This document shows, piece after piece, positions 47,501 through 53,956 of a stretch of DNA of 64,000 bases. The stretch is from JALHFZ01 sp963674625. Its GTDB lineage: Bacteria; Synergistota; Synergistia; Synergistales; Aminobacteriaceae. The notes under the pieces were generated by a model that was not told the origin of the DNA, made no database searches, and saw nothing but the letters and a program-made list of their open reading frames with translations. The position numbers were made by a program, and so were the translations under genes. Numbering within the stretch: the first letter of the stretch is position 1; every line of letters starts with the position of its first letter. The DNA lies in the NCBI GenBank assembly GCA_963674625.2, contig CAXXXO010000002.1, positions 124,001 through 188,000 of the forward strand. Direction: 5' to 3'.

Positions 47501-49013
47501 AGACAGTTCTGTCGACCTGACTATCTCTTTGGCGAACGCTGCCGACGGAGCGTTTAACACGATCGTGGACGGGAAACTTTATATCAGCCTCAACCAGGCT
47601 GCCCTGGACAGCGGTGGAAAACTCTACTACGAAGGCGTAGAAGTCACATCCCAGACAGTTTCAGGCGTCACTGGAATTCCCAACGGAACCTATTATGTTT
47701 TGTCTGGCGTGGATTCAGGGGATTCCCTGGCCCTGACCTACCAGCCCGGCGCAAACTGGTCCGGGAATGTCACCCTCACCGCCGGCCTTCTCTCCACGGA
47801 GACGGAAGCATCGAATGTGCTGTCCGCTTCCGAGACAGTCAATTTTTCAATTGCTCCGGTGAACGACGGCGCGACTGTTTCTGCTCTCTCCCCCGCGACC
47901 GGAGCGGAGGACACGAAGATCGAGCTCGCTCTCCAGGGCACTCTGGTCGACGCGGACGGTTCGGAGAGCATCTTGTCCGCTGTCCTCGGAAACGTCCCCG
48001 ACGGCTATCTCGTCTTCGCAGGAGCCGATGCCGGCACAGCGGTTCTGGCCACGAACCTCGGAGATGACGGAAGCGGAAACAGCTGGGCCATCGGTCTGAC
48101 GGGGGGCGCACTTCCTGCCTACGTGGCGATTCTTCCTCCCGAGCATTTCAGCGGCACCGTTGATGACCTGTCATTTTCGATCATTTCCGGAGAAGAGGGA
48201 CTGGATCCTAAGGTAGACACCGCAAATTTTGACCTCAATATAACCCCTGTAGCCGACGGAATCACACTGAACCCGTCCCTCTCCTTCGGAACGGAAGGGG
48301 AAGGGATCCGCATCAACCTCAACTCCTCAATGCCTGACACGGACGGATCCGAGACGGTCACTCTGACCCTCAAGGGACTTGGAGATCATGCTGCCTTCTC
48401 GGTCGGCGGCGGACCCTTTTCTTCCGTCTACGACGCCGTCACGGATACCTATACCCTCTCAGGAATCCGGGCGGAGGATGTGGACGATCTGACGGTCATC
48501 CAATCGGCAGGAAACTACAGCGACATCCAGGTGACGGGCCGGACGATGGACGGTAGCAGCGAATCTGCCATCGTCAGCGGGACTTTCAATCTTGATATCG
48601 CCGAAAAAATCCCCACAGCGGAGGATGATCTTCTGCTCTACAGAACGGATGGATCCTTCGACGGCAGAGAAGGGACAGACACACTTCTTCTCCGTCCCGG
48701 AGAAGATATCGATTTCGCCGCTGACCCGGTCATCCGGAACATGGAGATTCTCGACCTCGATAACAGCGGCGCTGACCATGTGATCAGCAATCTTACCGTT
48801 CAGGACGTCCTCGACATCACAGGCGAAGCTCACGATCTCACCATCCTCGGTAACTCCGGGGACAGAGTGGATCTTTTGAATGATGCTTCCGGCTCCTGGC
48901 AGCACTCGGGGACCGAAGTGGCCGGAGGGATCACCTTCGACGTCTACGCCTCGGTGCTGAATTCCGATATCACGGTACGAATTCAGCAGGAAATTGACGA
49001 TAACCTGGTGTAG
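38514..49013 (+). CDS. Giant repeat adhesin secreted by the type I system
   Basis: A protein of about 3,499 residues. Residues 1-80 (VLSVSGEVLTRGADGNMRQV ... GDILVTRAGAVLLQ) resemble the LapA/BapA N-terminal prefix or retention module. Then come a Gly/Asp-rich linker, cadherin-like and VCBS modules (about residues 210-1600; DPDGDxLTV and DGEGGTDTATL motifs, likely calcium-binding), then many divergent Ig-like modules (TNEDT, DTDGSE motifs). The end (ILDLDNSGADHVISNLTVQD ... ITVRIQQEIDDNLV) matches the type I secretion C-terminal target domain. ATG 38514 has GGAGGGG upstream; the frame is open to 38430 but overlaps the previous gene. No LapG site or lapD/lapG genes were seen. Confidence 0.9.
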   Translation: MTTQNNPVGNGMRVLSVSGEVLTRGADGNMRQVVPGEYLAPGDILVTRAGAVLLQNAQGQYAEIPPNHSLTVSPAMVGLFLPGGTEAVLSPSPDESQTGAPVNTAGTDDGFGESGGGAIRNWNGHGFVRLPRINFFHDQNLSRWDNLGRDVNETFTFMGRHTMNPRIGYEYSTDRAPLDEFRPETDRLWWGDREPSRDDFINRPPLVSPPDGGVTDEDVPLVLDLLKYASDPEGKPVAIISAEAGSGTVVIHPDGTVTYTPNEDFHGEDTITFTVSDGFGGTTTSTVTVTVNPVVDIAPDAAETTEDTPVVTDVLANDTFGPNAEVTAVTQGSGGSVTINPDGTVTYTPGPGFQGLAEGETGTDTYTYTVTTAAGNTETTTVTVIIHGLNDGPVGSDLPGQSDLDGEAVAVSVAGAFSDPDATDVLTYSTTGLPAGLTIDPLTGVISGTIDNSASQGSTGANPAGTYTVVVTATDPHGASVSETFQWTVTNPGPDAVNDVNSVEQNEVLTVGTAGGVLANDADPDGDVLTVSAVNGVAGNLGNPVAGSDGGTFTLNGDGSYTFNPGNAFEYLAAGESKTTSITYTISDGEGGTDTATLSVTVNGENQAPVGNQLPPQSDIDGGELTLSLAGAFSDPDTSDVLTYSAEGLPAGLSIDPVSGVISGTIDNSASQAGTSGNPDGTYTVVITATDPQGASVNETFTWTVANPVPDAVDDVNSTGENTPLTVSAAAGVLGNDTDPDGDALTVSAVNGASGNIGNSVAGSNGGTFTLNADGSYDFDPGTAFDDLAVGENRTTSINYTVSDGEGGTDTATLTITLNGINDVPVVNELPPQSDLDGESVTLSLAGAFSDPDTSDVLTYSAEGLPAGLSIDPVSGVISGTIDNSASQAGTSGNPDGTYTVVITATDPQGASVNETFTWTVANPVPDAVDDVNSTGENTPLTVSAAAGVLGNDTDPDGDALTVSAVNGAAGNIGNSVAGSNGGTFTLNADGSYDFDPGTAFDDLAVGENRTTSINYTVSDGEGGTDTATLTITVNGINDVPVVNELPPQSDLDGESVTLSLAGAFSDPDTSDVLTYSAEGLPAGLSIDPVSGVISGTIDNSASQAGTSGNPDGTYTVVITATDPQGASVNETFTWTVANPVPDAVDDVNSTGENTPLTVSAAAGVLGNDTDPDGDALTVSAVNGASGNIGNSVAGSNGGTFTLNADGSYDFDPGTAFDDLSVGENRTTSINYTVSDGEGGTDTATLTITVNGVNDTPLAVDDANCTGENTPLTISAAEGVLKNDSDPDGDALTVGAVNGAAGNVGGSVTGSAGGTFVLNADGSYTFNPGTAFDDLAVGENRTTSINYTVSDGEGGSDTATLTITVNGINDAPVAKDDSGNVKEDTKLTETGNVLSNDTDVDNGASLTVTGVNGEATLVGTVVSGTYGTVAIAADGTYTYTLTNGDPAVQALAVGETLTESFTYTVSDGQGSTDTTTLTITVNGTNDAPVISLTGTDSAAASFTETNAGLSESGTLTLTDIDLTNTVGTSVVSVAAGGFTDGLILSNAQLLSMLTASGALNSAQTAGSINWTFDSGSEAFNFLPAGQQLTLTYTVRATDSSGASDDQTVSITVTGTNDSGVIKPDTAVCIEDFPLAGNVLTNDTPDPDTNEPLAVTKFMIAGDPAEYTPDGTSVNIPNVGSISMNSNGTYTFTPLPNYSGPVPVITYTAGNLTFSSTATLTITLNPVSDAPSWPAHTEVTTNEDTIVALNLKMPVITDNTDKNGALPGDHPERLGFITLESIDAGTQIYKGDGTTLLFTGANNTMRIVIVDSMGNMDSSVHYTNLASDISYASAIKLTQAEFQALMALPSANRHNDVDMTLRVTSYETDDSGNKDTNVTGATAALPVHVEVLAVTDPVDLKIAGSDTSHTVTINEDSFLNLTELLTTSFNDTDGSEYRSIILENLPLGTNVNGNVIGASGTITIPLTGGNAIPPINLTPPRNFSGDITDISVTLRAKDADSDSPGHTPAVETDTVTLDLHVNPVAGDVSAGPVTTNEDTGVKFLNTITLTDTDGSESITAITVKDVPTGWVVKDEGGVIVFTGDGSADYTVPAGDVASGEYKNYTITPPAHSSVDGSLTLAVITSDTKTVNGIPLTAVTTKDLPLAVVVHPVAEVTTLDSNNDGTPDLTLNGDFNYATPASEDTWFPLNTNGFDFKTPWTNQDADGSEKTFALLTPVLNGGIDSANGSRFSYVDGSGNTQTLTYFTGSPVAIPVEFLNTVQFIAPPNVAGSFQIQIQAKTVDTDPNTSEVVTAISGNAVLTNLIVQPVADLVTLAASSPAKGNEDTPLDLNIRPSSSDPSETFTVTISSIPAGSVLTYKGVVQDSSTGSVTIENFDRTAPLTILPPHDSNADFTLNVSAVSVDTSGGVTDISSAQTLQISVDLQGVADPANITISSPNFTEAQVDGDGHGILLSNFITGASLTDTDGSETLSLVVTGLDPKFSISGGTFVGGTGEGRQWIICAAALPTCKIVAPANFSGTVDFDVRAVTTEDDGHSLTGPFVPVSGTITPSPEAEMVTSTVADEDTLTKLNFDIQQRNGDADEEITSVSVRISEMEGHGFSLFLGNSGTTLATAAGQAGSGVTIDGDFYKISGTALGNIWAKGDPNSSGEHAFDIRYEVTDPSSDGTLPAVASTTNGTYTLTVNSVTDDTTTTLTNLTASNGNAVISGSTVTASGTTTISMDVVVQQAADLQAGNTPDTDGSEHLLRFVIDGVPDGVTVQGGVYIGDTPGNPNTGQWLVDVSPDQAFAGSGTLTQTLVFQLDGTADFLSDLNQTITVTAVTQDGESAGEMISGASFTILTPSDFNASMPSADVPAVITEAEFTPLAPGALEDGGMNLNDLVDFELTGSSPFSITLTGIPAGSAVSGMTMTMVNGEEIWTASGSGGDGALQSLLSGITITPPENWNDNNHPGGLTFEAKLTTYTPSGAQNNAQVDIVQPVGPVSDATEISISAPEGSEDSSVDLTISLANAADGAFNTIVDGKLYISLNQAALDSGGKLYYEGVEVTSQTVSGVTGIPNGTYYVLSGVDSGDSLALTYQPGANWSGNVTLTAGLLSTETEASNVLSASETVNFSIAPVNDGATVSALSPATGAEDTKIELALQGTLVDADGSESILSAVLGNVPDGYLVFAGADAGTAVLATNLGDDGSGNSWAIGLTGGALPAYVAILPPEHFSGTVDDLSFSIISGEEGLDPKVDTANFDLNITPVADGITLNPSLSFGTEGEGIRINLNSSMPDTDGSETVTLTLKGLGDHAAFSVGGGPFSSVYDAVTDTYTLSGIRAEDVDDLTVIQSAGNYSDIQVTGRTMDGSSESAIVSGTFNLDIAEKIPTAEDDLLLYRTDGSFDGREGTDTLLLRPGEDIDFAADPVIRNMEILDLDNSGADHVISNLTVQDVLDITGEAHDLTILGNSGDRVDLLNDASGSWQHSGTEVAGGITFDVYASVLNSDITVRIQQEIDDNLV
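40389..42277 (+). repeat. Three near-identical 648-bp tandem repeats in the adhesin gene
   Basis: Units begin at 40389, 41037 and 41685; the third is cut short near 42277. Each full unit is 648 bases (216 residues): one cadherin-like plus one VCBS module. By eye only a few positions differ, for example GCTTCG/GCAGCG (about 40771, 41419, 42067) and CTTGCGG/CTTTCGG (about 42172). Flanking modules (about 39680-40388 and 42280-42625) are related but diverged. Confidence 0.92.
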
Positions 49014-49049
49014 AATAAAAGGGCATATCCAACGAGGAGGTATAAACCC

Positions 49050-49646
49050 ATGAAAGGTTTTTTTGAAGCGGTTCGGGACCGCAGGTCCGTCTACAACCTC
49101 TCGAAGGAAAGCCCGATTTCAGATGCCCTCCTTCAGGAGATGATCTCCATGGCCGTCAAGCATGCTCCTTCGGCATACAATTCCCAGAGCGCCAGGGTGG
49201 TCCTCCTATTGGGCAATCATCACGACCGGTTCTGGAGCATGGTGAAGGAAGTTCTCAGAAAAAAGGTTCCCCCAGACAAGTTCCCGAAGACGGAAGAAAA
49301 GATCGAATCCTTCCGGAATGGTTACGGCACGATCCACTTCTTTGAGGACCAGGAGGTGGTGGAGGAGCTCCAGCGCAAATTCCCCCTCTATGCGGAGCGG
49401 TTCGCCCTCTGGTCCCATCATTCATCGGGGATGCTCCAGTTCATCCTCTGGACAGGCCTCGAGGCCGAGGGGTTCGGAGCGTCTCTGCAGCACTACTCCA
49501 ATCTCGTGGAGGAGGACGTGAAAAAAGAGTGGTCTCTTCCGCAGAAGTGGCACCTTCTGGCCCAGATGCCCTTCGGAACGCCGACGAAAGAACCGGACGA
49601 GAAGGAGTTCGAACCACTGGACACACGCATCAGGATTTTCGCCTGA
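49050..49646 (+). CDS. Nitroreductase-family protein
   Basis: A 198-residue flavoprotein: MKGFFEAVRDRRSVYNLSKESPISD at the start and VKHAPSAYNSQSARVVLLLG, the FMN-binding pattern of the Frm2/Hbn1-like nitroreductase group. LEAEGFGASLQHYSNLVEE is the second FMN block. It probably reduces nitro or quinone compounds with NAD(P)H; the substrate is not known. GAGGAGG precedes the ATG. It is 36 bases after the adhesin but looks functionally unrelated. An intrinsic terminator follows. Confidence 0.88.
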   Translation: MKGFFEAVRDRRSVYNLSKESPISDALLQEMISMAVKHAPSAYNSQSARVVLLLGNHHDRFWSMVKEVLRKKVPPDKFPKTEEKIESFRNGYGTIHFFEDQEVVEELQRKFPLYAERFALWSHHSSGMLQFILWTGLEAEGFGASLQHYSNLVEEDVKKEWSLPQKWHLLAQMPFGTPTKEPDEKEFEPLDTRIRIFA

Positions 49647-49666
49647 GTCTGTATCCTCGTCCCTTC

Positions 49667-49712
49667 GGGCGCTCCTTTCTTGCTCCTTCTGGAGCAGAGG
49701 AACGCCCTTTTT
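49667..49712 (+). terminator. Intrinsic terminator after the nitroreductase gene
   Basis: Nested stems GGGCG/CGCCC (49667-49671/49703-49707), TCCT/AGGA (49673-49676/49698-49701) and GCTCC/GGAGC (49682-49686/49691-49695), followed by five T (49708-49712). Confidence 0.8.
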
Positions 49713-49713
49713 C

Positions 49714-49741
49714 TTGACACAGGCCCGGCACGGTTCATAAT
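49714..49741 (+). promoter_or_regulatory. Strong sigma-70 promoter for the CDF transporter
   Basis: TTGACA (49714-49719), a 16-base spacer and CATAAT (49736-49741). The expected transcription start (about 49748) lies at or after ATG 49747, so translation must begin further downstream, at ATG 49780. Confidence 0.7.
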
Positions 49742-49779
49742 ACTCAATGCAGGACAAAAGGGAAAAGAGGGAAGCGCGG

Positions 49780-50685
49780 ATGGACCGGGGAAAAGAAGCA
49801 AAATGGACGATATTTCTTGGTCTCGGGGTGAACTTTCTGCTCGCCCTGGTGAAGTATGCTGCTGGTTTCTTCGGCCGCAGTTCCGCCATGATGGCTGACG
49901 CAACCAACTCTCTTTCGGATCTTATCACGGATGTGATCGTCTTCTTCGGTCTCTCCGCCGCCCAGAAACCTGCCGATTCATGCCACCCCTACGGCCACGG
50001 CAAGATCGAGGCCCTTCTTGCGGCCGTTTGCGGCCTCACCATTCTCGGAGTGGGAGGAGGGATTCTTTGGTCCGCAACCATACGGATCACGGCTTTTCTC
50101 CAGGGGGCAATGGTACCTTCGCCCGGAATGATCGCCCTCTGGACGGCGTTGGCCTCAATCACTGCCAAGGAGCTGCTCTACCGCTACACCCTTGCACGTG
50201 GGAGGTTGCTCGAGAGCTCCGTTCTCCTCGCCAAAGCCTGGGATCACCGTTCCGATGCACTTTCCTCCGTCGGAACGCTTTTCGGAATCGGTGGAGCTAT
50301 TTTTCTCGGAGAAAAGTGGAGAATCCTCGATCCCGTTGCTGCAGTGGTTGTAAGCGTCTTCGTCCTTCGGGCCGCACTCCACATTCTAAAGGACAGTCTG
50401 AACGAACTCATCGAAGGATCTCTGCCGTCTCCCATCGAGGAGCGGGTAAAGAAAGTTCTGCTTACCGAGTCTGGTGTGAAATCCTTTCACAAACTGAAGA
50501 CCCGGCGGATCGGAAGCTCCATCGCTGTGGACGTCCACATTCAGATGAAGGGATCCATGACTCTTTCAGAGGCCCATGAGATCTCCAAGCAGGTGGAAAA
50601 AGATCTTTGGAGAGCATTTGGCGAGGAGACCCACATCTCTCTTCACATGGAGCCTCTTCCGGATCTGAAGAAGGACAAAAGCTGA
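49780..50685 (+). CDS. Cation diffusion facilitator (CDF) metal transporter
   Basis: A 301-residue CDF exporter. Membrane segments carry the metal site [15 protein letters not shown] (D-x3-D type) and [15 protein letters not shown] (H-x3-D). [13 protein letters not shown] is the conserved loop, and the C-terminal cytoplasmic domain runs from about residue 205 ([15 protein letters not shown]). It probably exports Zn, Fe or Mn by proton antiport, like FieF; the metal cannot be fixed by sequence. ATG 49780 is chosen over 49747 because of the promoter position and AGAGGGA at 49766-49772. Confidence 0.9.
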   Translation: MDRGKEAKWTIFLGLGVNFLLALVKYAAGFFGRSSAMMADATNSLSDLITDVIVFFGLSAAQKPADSCHPYGHGKIEALLAAVCGLTILGVGGGILWSATIRITAFLQGAMVPSPGMIALWTALASITAKELLYRYTLARGRLLESSVLLAKAWDHRSDALSSVGTLFGIGGAIFLGEKWRILDPVAAVVVSVFVLRAALHILKDSLNELIEGSLPSPIEERVKKVLLTESGVKSFHKLKTRRIGSSIAVDVHIQMKGSMTLSEAHEISKQVEKDLWRAFGEETHISLHMEPLPDLKKDKS

Positions 50686-50691
50686 TAATTC

Positions 50692-50738
50692 CTTTCCGGT
50701 CAGGAAAGAAGAGCGGGGAATTGAAGCTTTTTTCCCCG
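50692..50738 (+). other. Leader hairpins before glnS
   Basis: CTTTCC/GGAAAG (50692-50697/50703-50708) and CGGGGAA/TTCCCCG (50714-50720/50732-50738) form two stem-loops between the CDF gene and glnS. No T tract follows and no T-box consensus was found, so their role is unclear. Confidence 0.35.
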
Positions 50739-50770
50739 AACATCCCCGTGATAAAGGAGCGTTTAGAACT

Positions 50771-52459
50771 ATGGACACGCAGCCCTCAAAAGCGCTGAAT
50801 TTCATTGAGCAGATCGTCCGGGACGATCTCGAGTCCGGCCGGGTGAAGTCTATCTGCACGCGATTTCCTCCCGAACCCAACGGCTACCTCCACATAGGCC
50901 ACGGCAAATCCATCTGTCTCAACTTCGGCCTCGCCGAACAGTTTGGCGGCAGGTGCAATCTCCGGTTCGACGACACGAACCCGGCGAAGGAGGAGACGGA
51001 GTACGTCGAATCCATCATGCGGGACGTTCAGTGGCTCGGCTTCGAGTGGAGCGATCTGTGCTTCGCCTCCGATTATTTTCATCAGATTTATGAATGGGCA
51101 CTTGAGCTGATAGAGTCCGGCAAGGCCTATGTGGATTCCCAGTCCGCCGACGATATCCGGGACAACCGGGGAACCCTCACCGCTCCCGGAACCCCCTCTC
51201 CCTTCCGAAACCGCTCCGTGGAGGAGAACCGGGAACTCTTCCAAAAAATGAAGGAGGGAGAACTGGAAGAGGGGGCCTGCGTCCTCCGGGCGAAAATCGC
51301 CATGGACCATCCAAATTTCAACATGCGCGACCCCGTGCTCTACCGCATCCTCCACCGCAGCCACTTCCGCTCGGGGGACGAGTGGTGCATCTATCCCATG
51401 TACGATTTTGCCCACGGCTACGAGGATGCCATCGAGGGCGTCACCCATTCGATCTGCACCCTCGAGTTCGAGGATCACCGTCCTCTCTACGATTGGTTCC
51501 TCGACAACGTCTCGGTACCTTCGAAGCCCCGGCAGTTCGAGTTCGCCAGGCTCAATCTCACCTATACGGTGATGAGCAAGCGGCTGCTTATGACCCTCGT
51601 CCGGGAGGGAATCGTCTCGGGATGGGACGACCCGCGGATGCCTACTCTCTCGGGATTTCGGCGAAGAGGGTATACTCCTTCGGCTATCCGCCGGTTCTGC
51701 GCCGATATCGGTGTGTCGAAATCAAACAGTCTCGTAGATCTCGAATTTCTTCAGTACATCATCCGGGAGGAGCTGAACGCCTCCTCTCCCCGGGTCATGG
51801 CGGTCCTCGACCCCCTGAAGGTAATCATCGAAAATTATCCCGAGGGAAAGGTGGAGATGCTCGAGGCGGAGAACAACCCGGAAGATCCTTCCGCCGGCGT
51901 CCGGCAGGTTCCCTTTTCCCGGGAGATCTTCATCGAGCGGGAGGATTTCATGGAAAATCCCCCGAAGAAATACTTCCGCCTTTCTCCGGGCAGCGAAGTG
52001 CGTCTGAAGCACGCCTATTTCATTACCTGCAGAGAAGTGGTACGGGATGGGGCGGGACAGATCACCGAGCTGCGATGCGTCTACGACCCCGAAAGCAGGG
52101 GAGGAGAGTCCCCCGACGGGCGGAAAGTGAAGGGAACCCTCCACTGGGTTTCGTCTGCCCATTCACTTCCGGCGGAAGTTCGGCTTTACGATCGGCTCTT
52201 CACCCTGCGGGACATGAGCGAGATGGAGGAAGGGAAGGAATATCGGGATTATCTGAACCCGGCCTCCCTTGAAGTGCTGAAGAACAGCAGGGTGGAGCCC
52301 TCCCTCGCCGGGGCGGAGCCCCTCGGGAGGTTTCAGTTTCTCCGCCAGGGGTATTTCTGCGCCGACCCCGACTCGACCCCGGCGCACCCTGTCTTCAACA
52401 GGACTGTCACTCTGAAGGACAGCTGGGCGAAGCTGGTGCGGAACGACAAGACCGACTGA
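50771..52459 (+). CDS. glnS: Glutaminyl-tRNA synthetase
   Basis: A 562-residue class I synthetase. The HIGH motif is [13 protein letters not shown] (about residues 36-48) and the KMSKS motif is [25 protein letters not shown] and [19 protein letters not shown] are GlnRS-type, and the C-terminal anticodon-binding barrels are complete. It charges tRNA-Gln directly. Many bacteria use GluRS plus GatCAB instead, so a GlnRS is notable. GGAGC precedes the ATG. The genes around it are unrelated. Confidence 0.96.
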   Translation: MDTQPSKALNFIEQIVRDDLESGRVKSICTRFPPEPNGYLHIGHGKSICLNFGLAEQFGGRCNLRFDDTNPAKEETEYVESIMRDVQWLGFEWSDLCFASDYFHQIYEWALELIESGKAYVDSQSADDIRDNRGTLTAPGTPSPFRNRSVEENRELFQKMKEGELEEGACVLRAKIAMDHPNFNMRDPVLYRILHRSHFRSGDEWCIYPMYDFAHGYEDAIEGVTHSICTLEFEDHRPLYDWFLDNVSVPSKPRQFEFARLNLTYTVMSKRLLMTLVREGIVSGWDDPRMPTLSGFRRRGYTPSAIRRFCADIGVSKSNSLVDLEFLQYIIREELNASSPRVMAVLDPLKVIIENYPEGKVEMLEAENNPEDPSAGVRQVPFSREIFIEREDFMENPPKKYFRLSPGSEVRLKHAYFITCREVVRDGAGQITELRCVYDPESRGGESPDGRKVKGTLHWVSSAHSLPAEVRLYDRLFTLRDMSEMEEGKEYRDYLNPASLEVLKNSRVEPSLAGAEPLGRFQFLRQGYFCADPDSTPAHPVFNRTVTLKDSWAKLVRNDKTD

Positions 52460-52586
52460 CTGCACTGAAGCCGCCTTTCTGCGGAGGAAATAATTCCTTC
52501 CGAAGTGATAAAATGAAATACACGCGGTTCGATTCTCCCTGAAATATCCGGGAAGACTTCGACGCGGAAAGGAGGTTTTGTCGTCC
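52460..52586 (+). other. Spacer between glnS and the zinc-ribbon/SH3 gene
   Basis: It contains a short CCGC/GCGG stem (about 52472-52485) and A+T-rich GTGATAAAATG near 52505, but no convincing promoter. AAAGGAGG (52568-52575) is the ribosome binding site of the next gene. Confidence 0.4.
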
Positions 52587-53942
52587 ATGAAAGGCCCTTT
52601 CGAAAATGTTCCTTCAGAGAAAAATAAAGAAAGCACCGCAACTTGTCCGGAATGCGGCAGCCAGGTACCCGGCCGGTTTAGATTCTGTCCCGAGTGCGGA
52701 AACGCCATGCCGGAAATTGTTCCTCCCCTGGTGAGTCCTCCCCCTTCAGAGGATCTGCCCCCGCCCCCGGCAAGGGTCCGGGTGAACCCCGACCGGGCGG
52801 AAAAATCCTTCCGGGAATTCAACGCCGTGGCGCGAAAACGAAGACGGAGGGATGAGGGGAGAAGCATTCTTCCCCTTCTTCTGCTTTTTCTCATCCTCGT
52901 ATCGGCCATCGGTGCCGGAGTGTACTGGTTCCTGCGAAAGGCCGAGAATACCCCATGGGACAGCGCCGTGGTCGAAAAGCCTGTAAAGAGCAGCGGGAGC
53001 GGAAGCGTATCCGCCCCTCCGGCTCCTCCTGTTTCAACGGTTCCCCCGGCGGCACAGCCTGCGGCGGTTCCGCCGACAGCACCCGCAGTACCGGCGGTCC
53101 CTGCAGGGGAGATACCGGAAGTCACCTCTCCCACGAGGGGCATCGTTCTCGGCTCCAATGTGAACTACCGAAGCGCTCATTCCCTGGGCAGCCCGTTGGT
53201 GGGGAAGGTCTCGGCAGGAAACAGGGTCGAAGTCCTCGAGTCGTGGAGCAGCGGAGAGACAGCGGAGGCGGTGACCCTCACAGACCTCGAACTCGCTGCC
53301 GGCGGCAAGACCGTCAAGATACCCAAGGGAAAAGGCGTCCAGATCGCCGGAACCTCCGGAACGGCCGGGAAGGTGAAAATTACCCTGCCGGAAGACAAGG
53401 GGAAGACCGTCTACGAGGTCTCGGAAGCCTCCCTCAGCGACGCCCAGGCCTGGCCCTGGTACCGCATCAAGCCCAAGACCGGAAAAGAAGGATGGATCTT
53501 CGGAAAGTTCCTTACAGTCCTCGACGTCAAAGACAACTCTCTCTCCGAGAGTGCCCTCGAGATTCCCCTGACTTCCTTCGGCACCAACCGGCAGGAAGTG
53601 GAGCAGGCCCTCGGAAAGCCGTCAAAGGCAACCCCGAAAAAACTCACCGCTGCCCAGGGGGGCGGAACGGAAGTCACCCTGGTCTTCGACGGGGCGACCG
53701 TAGTGCTTCACGAGTCGGACGGAACATCGGAAGTCCGTTCCGTAGCCGTCACCTCTGCCAAACACCCTCTTGACGGAGGGCTCGGAGTGAACATAAGCCG
53801 TCGGGACGTTCTCGCCCTTCTCGGTCTGCCGAACGATGTGGACAAGGGGGCCGAGATTTACCGCCTGGACGGACAGAGGGGAATCCGGATCGTCTACGAC
53901 AATTACCGGGTGAAATCCCTGCTGCTCGGAAGGCTGAAGTGA
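52587..53942 (+). CDS. Zinc-ribbon, transmembrane, SH3-like domain protein
   Basis: A 451-residue protein. Residues about 12-32 are a double-Cys zinc ribbon (CPECGSQVPGRFRFCPECG). A basic stretch and one membrane segment (about 90-115: ILPLLLLFLILVSAIGAGVY) follow, then a Pro/Ala-rich linker and SH3-like sequence (about 190-320: GSNVNYRSAHSLGSPLVGKV ... GWIFGKFLTVL) that could bind cell wall. The C-terminus (about 330-451) is unassigned. Its function is unknown. ATG 52587 is 11 bases from AAAGGAGG; the in-frame TTG 52578 is only two bases from it. Confidence 0.75.
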   Translation: MKGPFENVPSEKNKESTATCPECGSQVPGRFRFCPECGNAMPEIVPPLVSPPPSEDLPPPPARVRVNPDRAEKSFREFNAVARKRRRRDEGRSILPLLLLFLILVSAIGAGVYWFLRKAENTPWDSAVVEKPVKSSGSGSVSAPPAPPVSTVPPAAQPAAVPPTAPAVPAVPAGEIPEVTSPTRGIVLGSNVNYRSAHSLGSPLVGKVSAGNRVEVLESWSSGETAEAVTLTDLELAAGGKTVKIPKGKGVQIAGTSGTAGKVKITLPEDKGKTVYEVSEASLSDAQAWPWYRIKPKTGKEGWIFGKFLTVLDVKDNSLSESALEIPLTSFGTNRQEVEQALGKPSKATPKKLTAAQGGGTEVTLVFDGATVVLHESDGTSEVRSVAVTSAKHPLDGGLGVNISRRDVLALLGLPNDVDKGAEIYRLDGQRGIRIVYDNYRVKSLLLGRLK

Positions 53943-53956
53943 CGGGAGAAGTCTCC

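Noticed and set aside
48994..49016. TTGACG and TAGAAT before the nitroreductase gene as a promoter
   Set aside because: The spacer is only 11 bases, too short for sigma-70.
49747..49779. ATG 49747 as start of the CDF transporter
   Set aside because: It lies at the predicted transcription start and has no ribosome binding site.
50686..50770. T-box riboswitch before glnS
   Set aside because: No T-box consensus (AGGGTGGNACCGCG-like) and no terminator/antiterminator pair was found.
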